Positions 59,422 through 64,000 of a stretch of DNA of 64,000 bases are shown here, piece by piece. Below the pieces are notes generated by a model that saw only the letters and a program-made list of their open reading frames with translations, searched no databases and had not been told where the DNA came from. Within the stretch, counting starts at the first letter, position 1. Each line of letters begins with the position of its first letter. The translations under genes were made by a program, and so were the position numbers. Origin of the DNA: Chryseobacterium balustinum (GTDB lineage: Bacteria; Bacteroidota; Bacteroidia; Flavobacteriales; Weeksellaceae); NCBI RefSeq assembly GCF_900168205.1, contig NZ_FUZE01000023.1, positions 1 through 64,000 of the forward strand, in the 5' to 3' direction.

Positions 59422-60165
59422 TTATTCCTTTACTAGTCTTTCTACTGATTGCTTTTTATTCTTCAAATTTACTTCCAAATAGTAAACACCATTCTTTAAA
59501 CTTGAAATATCTACAGTCTGTTCATCTAATTTTACAGATTTAACTTTTCTTCCAGTAGCATCAAAGAAATCAACCGATTCAATAAGATCAGCATTTCTAA
59601 AATTAACGGTTTCCTTTGCAGGATTTGGATAAATAACTACTTTTTTACTTTCTGCAACCAAGTCATTTGTCCCTAAAGTACCTGCCATATTTAATGATGC
59701 ATACCCTCTGTTACCGGAATGATAACCCAAATTTGTACTACCCGGGGTTCTGGCGTAGAAAATATTGATCGTTCCTGCCGCATTAGCAATTGTAAAATCA
59801 CCTGCTCCACCAGTAAGTGATCTCGTTGCAACAACCGTTCTGGTGCTTCCCGAAACGGTATTTGAAGTTTCATTCCAATTTTGAACAGCATCAGCAGTCG
59901 GTGCAGTAAATCCAGCGAAAGTATAATCTCTGTTTGATGATGAGTTGTAGATAAAACCGTCTGCACCACTTGCCATCCCTGATGTTCCAAAGCCAATTCC
60001 CATCATAGAATTGCTGTCTCCAATTAAAGTAATGGTTGCGGTACTGGCATTGGTGTCTAATTTAACAGTCATAGAAGCGGCAGATAAATTGACTGTCCCA
60101 GATGAAAATTGCGCTTTAGCTGTTACAGCCAAAGCTAGACTTGAGATAAGTAGAAGTTTTTTCAT
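59422..60165 (-). CDS. T9SS cargo protein with DOMON-like domain
   Basis: 247 residues. A signal peptide ends near AKAQ. Residues about 25-170 resemble a DOMON domain, the haem- or sugar-binding beta-sandwich of cytochrome b561-linked and dopamine-hydroxylase proteins (MGIGFGTSGMASGADGFIY; TRSLTGGAGDFTIANAAGTINIFYAR; LGYHSGNRGYASLNM, with conserved Met and His). The last 75 residues are a type A sorting domain (VVIYPNPAKETVNFRN to QSVERLVKE). It is the surface-exposed end of the redox operon. DOMON is inferred from pattern only. Confidence 0.72.
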   Translation of the reverse strand: MKKLLLISSLALAVTAKAQFSSGTVNLSAASMTVKLDTNASTATITLIGDSNSMMGIGFGTSGMASGADGFIYNSSSNRDYTFAGFTAPTADAVQNWNETSNTVSGSTRTVVATRSLTGGAGDFTIANAAGTINIFYARTPGSTNLGYHSGNRGYASLNMAGTLGTNDLVAESKKVVIYPNPAKETVNFRNADLIESVDFFDATGRKVKSVKLDEQTVDISSLKNGVYYLEVNLKNKKQSVERLVKE

Positions 60166-60169
60166 AAAA

Positions 60170-60697
60170 TTAATTTTTTAAAATGTTGATTATTTCTTTG
60201 TTGTCTGTTTTTAAAGCATATTCAAAAGGGGTCATTCCCACCGAATCTTTCATTGTTTTGTCCGCTTTGTATTTTAATAAAAGTTCCACCAATTCTTTAT
60301 TTCCTGATTTTACTGCCCAAAATAAAGGAGTAGTTCCTGTACCGTCTGCAATATTTGGGTTGGCATTATTTTTTAATAAATGTTCTGCCAAACTTCTATT
60401 ATAACGTATAGAAAGACCCGCTAAAGCTGTTCCTTCCTGACTTTTATAATTAAGATCTTTTACATGATCTATTAAAAAATTAGCAACCTCTGTATTTCCA
60501 CGATAACAAGCTAAAATTAAAGGCGAGAATCCGTTTTCATTGGTTTGATTGATGCTCTCCGGATTTTCTTTCATTAAATCTATCAGTTCTGCCAATGTGC
60601 CGCTTCTTGCAATATCAAACACTGATTTTGCTTTTTCCTGAGCCGATACGAATGATAAACTCAGGAAGCATACTGCGAATACAATTAGTTTCCTCAT
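60170..60697 (-). CDS. Exported ankyrin-repeat protein
   Basis: 175 residues with a signal peptide (to about VSAQ, residue 19). Four ankyrin repeats follow (NENGFSPLILACYRGNTEVANFLIDHV; DGTGTTPLFWAVKSGNKELVELLLKYKA; DSVGMTPFEYALKTDNKEIINIL). It is a periplasmic protein-protein interaction module. Bacterial periplasmic ankyrins are known next to catalases or cytochromes. It overlaps YceI by four bases. Confidence 0.9.
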   Translation of the reverse strand: MRKLIVFAVCFLSLSFVSAQEKAKSVFDIARSGTLAELIDLMKENPESINQTNENGFSPLILACYRGNTEVANFLIDHVKDLNYKSQEGTALAGLSIRYNRSLAEHLLKNNANPNIADGTGTTPLFWAVKSGNKELVELLLKYKADKTMKDSVGMTPFEYALKTDNKEIINILKN

Positions 60698-61239
60698 TGT
60701 TTTACAAGGGTATAGTTGTACTCTACGTTCACGTTTTCAGCGACTTTTTTCATGACCATTTTTGGAATGGTGACTTTGAAATCTGCTGACTTAGCAATAA
60801 AATTCCCTTTCATATAAATCTTCCCGTCTTTTGCAGAAATCGTGGCGGTGGATGAAATATTTCTGTCTACTCCGTGAAAATTTAATATGCCCTGAACGGT
60901 AAATTTTTGAGGAATTTCACGAAGTTTTGTCTTATCAAAATTCAAAACTTTTCCTTTGAAAGTTGTTTTGGGATATTTTGCTGTTTCGGCATAGCTTTCA
61001 TTGAAATGCTCTTCCATGAGTTTCACTTTAAATTTGAAGTTTTTAACTACCGAAACTGAAGCCATTTCCCCTGTGTCTGCATTGAGAACTACAATATTAT
61101 TGTCATCCTGGGCAAAAACGTCTTCAAACATCGGAATTGAGGCTTCAATTGTTACTTTTCCTGTTTTTGAACTGTATTTTTGAGCAAAAGTAAAATTGCT
61201 AAAGAGTAATGAAACGCCTATTAGTACTATATTTTTCAT
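60694..61239 (-). CDS. YceI family periplasmic lipid-binding protein
   Basis: 181 residues from ATG 61239, where the signal peptide MKNIVLIGVSLLFSNFTFAQ begins. YceI domain: KYSSKTGKVTIEASIPMFEDVFAQDDNN, FNESYAETAKYPKTTFKGKVLNFDKTKL and VQGILNFHGVDRNIS. YceI proteins are lipocalin-like barrels that bind polyprenyl lipids such as quinones. In an operon with a cytochrome and a DOMON-like protein, a quinone-linked role is plausible. Confidence 0.92.
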   Translation of the reverse strand: MKNIVLIGVSLLFSNFTFAQKYSSKTGKVTIEASIPMFEDVFAQDDNNIVVLNADTGEMASVSVVKNFKFKVKLMEEHFNESYAETAKYPKTTFKGKVLNFDKTKLREIPQKFTVQGILNFHGVDRNISSTATISAKDGKIYMKGNFIAKSADFKVTIPKMVMKKVAENVNVEYNYTLVKQ

Positions 61240-61249
61240 ATTGATTTTT

Positions 61250-61591
61250 TTAATTTTCGATAAGACCATCAGCCTTCCATTTGACGAAAAGATTAATCTG
61301 ATTTGAAGATAAGGAGCCACCTTGAGGCATTCTTAAAGGATCTCCGCTTGGTCTTTGAATTCGGTTAATGATGTTGTCTATATTATCTTTTACCTGATTA
61401 TAATTGACAAATGGTTTAAAACTCGTCGAAGAATGACAGTTGATACAGTTGTTTTCAATAATCGGTTTTAAATCTGATTCATATTTTACCACGGTGGTAA
61501 TTGGCGTATTGTCTGAGATTTCTTCATAGGTTCTGCTTTCGCAAGAGGTAACGAAAATAAAGAGACCTGCGATGTAAATTATTTTATTCAT
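61250..61591 (-). CDS. Cytochrome c-like lipoprotein
   Basis: 113 residues from ATG 61591. Lipobox VTSC with Cys17, and one haem c motif CINCH (Cys49, Cys52, His53); Met88 in LRMPQGG is the likely distal ligand, as in small class I cytochromes. It is membrane-anchored through lipid. It starts 2 bp before the barrel gene stop, so the operon is tightly packed. Confidence 0.88.
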   Translation of the reverse strand: MNKIIYIAGLFIFVTSCESRTYEEISDNTPITTVVKYESDLKPIIENNCINCHSSTSFKPFVNYNQVKDNIDNIINRIQRPSGDPLRMPQGGSLSSNQINLFVKWKADGLIEN

Positions 61592-61592
61592 T

Positions 61593-62435
61593 TTAAAAAA
61601 CTCTGTAAAGATTAAACCCAAAGAAAATCTGTCCTTTTTCCCACTTTCCGGTAGCGTTAGTAAGATAACCAATATCAGAATTCAGTTGAGAATTGCTGAA
61701 TAACAGCTGAAAAACGTGACCTCCTGTTTCAATATCCATTCCTAATGATAATGGATTTTTGTAGAAACTGTGATTGTCAAAATTCACAAAATATTCTGCA
61801 TTGATCGAGATTCTTTTGGAAATTTTGTACCGTCCTCCTAATCCGGCCAAGAATTGATTATTATTTTCAATGGTCGGCTCATAAAGATTTTTATGAACAT
61901 AAGACGGCGTCAGCTGTAAAGAAAAATTCTCATTAAACCTTCTTGAAATAAGAGCTTGTGTAAGATAAGAAAGCCGATCGCCAAACTTCAGATGCGGATA
62001 AGTCTCGGTATCCAAATCTGTGTTTAATGCCATCACATTATATCCTACAATATCTACAGGCACGTTATCATTCTGTGTCAAAAGCCTGTATTTTGCTCCT
62101 AATTCAAAAGTTTTCATGTTGGTTTCCCGAGAAAGACTTAGTGAAATTGCATCGGTAACTCCATAGATTACTCCCAATTTTGTAGATGCATCATCCAGAC
62201 CGAAAAAGTTTTTGAAACCTGTACTTACATCCCCGAAACGGTGTGCAATGACAACATACCACTCATTTTTTGCGGTGAGTTTCGTTGATTGTCCGGTAAC
62301 GATTTGTAGCGCTTTAAAAGCCGGTGGCGAGGTTGTATTCGCTGTTGAAACGGTATCGATATCTTTCAGTAGATCTTCCTGTGAATAGGCAAGAACTGAT
62401 GAAATCAGCGACACGAATAATAATGCTTTTGTCAT
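61593..62435 (-). CDS. DUF5777 family outer-membrane beta-barrel protein
   Basis: 280 residues with a signal peptide (LAYSQ). The family pattern PAFKALQIVTGQSTKLTAKNEWYVVIAHRFGDVSTGFKNFFGLDDASTKLGVIYGVTDAISLSLSR matches DUF5777, and the end (QIFFGFNLYRVF) is a classic last strand. Together with the next genes it forms a barrel-cytochrome-YceI-ankyrin-DOMON set. It could be a pore or scaffold for electron transfer through the outer membrane; function unproven. Confidence 0.88.
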   Translation of the reverse strand: MTKALLFVSLISSVLAYSQEDLLKDIDTVSTANTTSPPAFKALQIVTGQSTKLTAKNEWYVVIAHRFGDVSTGFKNFFGLDDASTKLGVIYGVTDAISLSLSRETNMKTFELGAKYRLLTQNDNVPVDIVGYNVMALNTDLDTETYPHLKFGDRLSYLTQALISRRFNENFSLQLTPSYVHKNLYEPTIENNNQFLAGLGGRYKISKRISINAEYFVNFDNHSFYKNPLSLGMDIETGGHVFQLLFSNSQLNSDIGYLTNATGKWEKGQIFFGFNLYRVF

Positions 62436-62460
62436 ACTCTGTTTTAATATTTCTTGATGG

Positions 62461-62505
62461 CAAATCTACAGTGACTGCAAAAAAAGGAGCGGTGACATTA
62501 GTCAC
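62461..62505 (-). promoter_or_regulatory. CRP-type box and -7 box of the cytochrome operon
   Basis: The perfect palindrome GTGACATTAGTCAC lies at 62492-62505, and TAGATTTG (minus strand) at 62468-62461. The box centre is about 42 bp upstream of the expected transcription start, the class II CRP position. A Crp gene whose recognition helix has the CRP Arg-Glu...Arg pattern lies directly upstream. Confidence 0.78.
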
Positions 62506-62567
62506 TGCTCTACTTTTTTTGATAATTCACAGTATAGATAAAATCTATTCGCATTGATTTACGTTTT

Positions 62568-63224
62568 TTATAAAATCATAATCCATTGATTCGCCTGCGT
62601 TATAACTCCTTCGTTTTCGTATTTTTTTAGGATTCTGCTTACAACCTCTCTCGCCGTTCCAAGCGTATTTGCAATCTCTTTATGAGAGATTTTAATTGCT
62701 TTGCCCGCATTTTCCTGTATTTTTTTATCAAGTAGATCCAAAATTCTTTTATCTAGCTTATGAAATACAGCTTGAGTAACCATTTCCATGATTGCGATAT
62801 ATCGCTTATCATATTCTTTTAAAAAAAATTGATTGAGCAAAGGATAGTCTACAATCCATCCTAAGACCTTATCAGCAGGTAACAATAATATATCGGATGA
62901 TTCTTCAGTACAAGCGTATATACGGCTTTTTGAATTTGTAAATATTGAGGAAAATGTCATTGTACAGGTTTCATAAGGCTTGATGTAATAGTACAACAAT
63001 TCCTTTCCATCATTTAAAGAAAATACTTTAATAGAACCTTTTAATAAAATAGGAATATAATTAATTTTCTCTCCTTCAGAAATAATATCTCTGCGTGCAG
63101 CAATAGTTTTTTTAATGGCAAATTCTTGTAACTCTGCCAAAAAAGAATCTCCTACGTATTCAAATATCTTTCTGATATTTTCATTTGTTTTCATTCGTTT
63201 ATTTTTTAAACAGAAAAACGACAT
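62568..63224 (-). CDS. Crp/Fnr family regulator with CRP-like recognition helix
   Basis: 218 residues from ATG 63224, or 208 from ATG 63194, which avoids the leader hairpin and is more likely used. The sensor domain has KGSIKVFSLNDGKELLYYYIKPYETCTMTF; the C-terminal HTH is KISHKEIANTLGTAREVVSRILKKYENEG. REVVSR parallels the RETVGR of E. coli CRP that reads GTGA. A GTGAC-N4-GTCAC box lies before the downstream operon. An HxlR-type palindrome lies in its own promoter. Ligand unknown; Cys pairs in the sensor may matter. Confidence 0.9.
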   Translation of the reverse strand: MSFFCLKNKRMKTNENIRKIFEYVGDSFLAELQEFAIKKTIAARRDIISEGEKINYIPILLKGSIKVFSLNDGKELLYYYIKPYETCTMTFSSIFTNSKSRIYACTEESSDILLLPADKVLGWIVDYPLLNQFFLKEYDKRYIAIMEMVTQAVFHKLDKRILDLLDKKIQENAGKAIKISHKEIANTLGTAREVVSRILKKYENEGVITQANQWIMIL

Positions 63225-63243
63225 TCTAAGAGAAGTCGTTTTT
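63214..63243 (-). other. Leader hairpin over the first ATG of the Crp gene
   Basis: AAAAACGAC (63214-63222) pairs with GTCGTTTTT (63235-63243), extended inside by TTCT/AGAA with a one-base bulge, loop 3 nt. On the minus strand it is followed by T5 within the stem. It lies between the promoter (-7 box TAGCTTTG at 63284-63277) and ATG 63194, so it is in the mRNA leader. Confidence 0.55.
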
Positions 63244-63276
63244 CATATTGGATTAATCCCAAAATAGATTTCTTTA

Positions 63277-63329
63277 CAAAGCTAAGCAAGTCCATATTTT
63301 CGTACAAGTACCTACCTAAAAGTAGGCAC
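63277..63329 (-). promoter_or_regulatory. Crp gene promoter with HxlR-type palindrome
   Basis: The -7 box TAGCTTTG is at 63284-63277 on the minus strand. The operator at 63308-63329 is the imperfect palindrome whose arms are GTACCTAC and GTAGGCAC. Both elements and their 24-bp spacing match the NmrA promoter at 26908-26958. Confidence 0.7.
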
Positions 63330-63520
63330 TGAAAATATTTAAACTATTGATCAATCACATAGAGAAAAATGATCTATTAATCTCTTATATTATCTAAAGA
63401 GGAATTCGTATTAAATCAGAAAAGACAACAGCATTCAAATTGTTCATTAAATAGCATCTTTGTTTTTCCTCAATCTATACTGCTGCATTCGATGTTAAAT
63501 AAATACTTAGCATTAATTTA

Positions 63521-63988
63521 TCAAAACTTTTTGCACCCTAACTTCTCTCTGCTTTTTACGTATTGGTTAAATTCAAAAATTTCTTGGGTCTCTCCATCCC
63601 ACTTTTTTCTCGGTATTAATTGAAGGGTTACAAAAATGTCAGTCTTCTTATTGTACGAATCAATTCTTTCCACTCTTCCATGATAGTCTTTTTCAGCGTG
63701 TTTATAAATGGAATACGGCAAGATAGTATCGGTTGGATAAATGTAGAATCTGGTATACATCCAAGGCGAATTGATTTCAAATCGTTTGTACTTTTTCTTA
63801 AATAAAACGGTATCGTTCAGATTCTTTCGATTTCGGTAATTGGGGATCTTCTCCTTCAAAAATAGGGTACCTCCTTTTTTGTTTTCAACCGGAATCGGCT
63901 TTTGTTTCTTTATAATGTCGGAAAAAATGATTTGACCGGGATTTTCATTTTCAATTGTGTAACACACTGAATCTTTAATGAAGAACAT
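63521..63988 (-). CDS. Hypothetical protein, possibly cut by the window edge
   Basis: 155 residues from ATG 63988; the frame stays open to the right edge (LTRQ before the Met), so the true start may be outside. The protein is basic and rich in Lys, Tyr and Asn: NYRNRKNLNDTVLFKKKYKRFEINSPWMYTRFYIYPTDTILPYS, then TDIFVTLQLIPRKKWDGETQEIFEF. No signal peptide or membrane segment is visible in this part. I recognise no family. Confidence 0.6.
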   Translation of the reverse strand: MFFIKDSVCYTIENENPGQIIFSDIIKKQKPIPVENKKGGTLFLKEKIPNYRNRKNLNDTVLFKKKYKRFEINSPWMYTRFYIYPTDTILPYSIYKHAEKDYHGRVERIDSYNKKTDIFVTLQLIPRKKWDGETQEIFEFNQYVKSREKLGCKKF

Positions 63989-64000
63989 TTGCCGGGTTAA

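Noticed and set aside
62510..62524. TTTTTTTGATAA upstream of the DUF5777 gene, partly like the regulon motif
   Set aside because: It lacks the CA of CATTTTGATAA and the fixed spacing; the CRP-type box explains this promoter better.

Overview
The window is low-G+C chromosomal DNA from a member of the Bacteroidota, class Flavobacteriia, most like Chryseobacterium and its relatives. Evidence for this: TAnnTTTG -7 boxes instead of E. coli-type promoters, four type IX secretion (T9SS) cargo proteins, a SusC/SusD pair, further TonB-dependent receptors, and flavobacterial families such as DUF5777, choice-of-anchor L and DUF3526. I see no rRNA, tRNA, CRISPR array or intact insertion sequence. The window holds about 60 genes in short operons and several decayed gene remnants.

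Layout. 1-5.7 kb: end of a Crp/Fnr regulator, a DUF1275 membrane protein, a thioredoxin/rhodanese sulfur-redox group with a decayed YeeE/YedE transporter, a HAD phosphatase and a lipoprotein. 5.7-10.4 kb: detoxification-type enzymes (MBL-fold, luciferase-like, cysteine hydrolase) with AraC and HxlR regulators. 10.4-20.6 kb: a YHS-SCO copper-type cassette flanked by two paralogous small proteins, a beta-barrel, then SusC, SusD and a zinc metalloprotease. 20.6-26.9 kb: AraC regulator, PfpI protein, MATE pump, OsmC peroxidase, and an NmrA-SnoaL-SnoaL operon. 26.9-30.6 kb: a defence/mobile-remnant patch with an RteC remnant, an orphan AbiEi-type antitoxin and a tripartite HipBST toxin-antitoxin operon. 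30.7-37.9 kb: a TonB receptor with an ABC-2 exporter (two DUF3526 permeases plus ATPase) and a T9SS protein. 38.1-45.1 kb: a LacI-controlled locus that reads as sucrose or a similar glucoside use (receptor, GH100-like hydrolase, kinase, MFS). 45.3-53.7 kb: a transthyretin-like hydrolase, TetR, two secreted adhesin-like proteins separated by 20 copies of AATC, and a pair of TPR membrane sensors. 54.2-58.9 kb: MBL, VOC, alcohol dehydrogenase, DUF5131, Crp/Fnr and VOC genes. 59.4-63.2 kb: a Crp-controlled operon of a DUF5777 barrel, cytochrome c, YceI, ankyrin and a DOMON-like T9SS protein.

The strongest unexpected signal is regulatory. Six genes between 4.0 and 24.6 kb (HAD phosphatase, MBL hydrolase, luciferase-like monooxygenase, cysteine hydrolase, MATE pump, OsmC) each carry the identical 11-mer TTATCAAAATG upstream. 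In five of them a perfect TAnnTTTG box begins exactly 58 nt after the start of that motif, and a second TTTGRTA half-site lies 21 bp after the first. This is the layout of an AraC-type activator, and an AraC gene (8971-9828) sits next to one of the sites. I propose a local stress or xenobiotic regulon.

Three other regulatory circuits can be read. An HxlR-type palindrome with fixed spacing lies in front of the NmrA operon and of the Crp gene at 63 kb. FNR-type boxes (TTGAT-N4-ATCAA) lie around a Crp/Fnr gene whose recognition helix is FNR-like. A GTGAC-N4-GTCAC box lies about 42 bp upstream of the likely start of the cytochrome operon, directly downstream of a Crp gene whose recognition helix is CRP-like.
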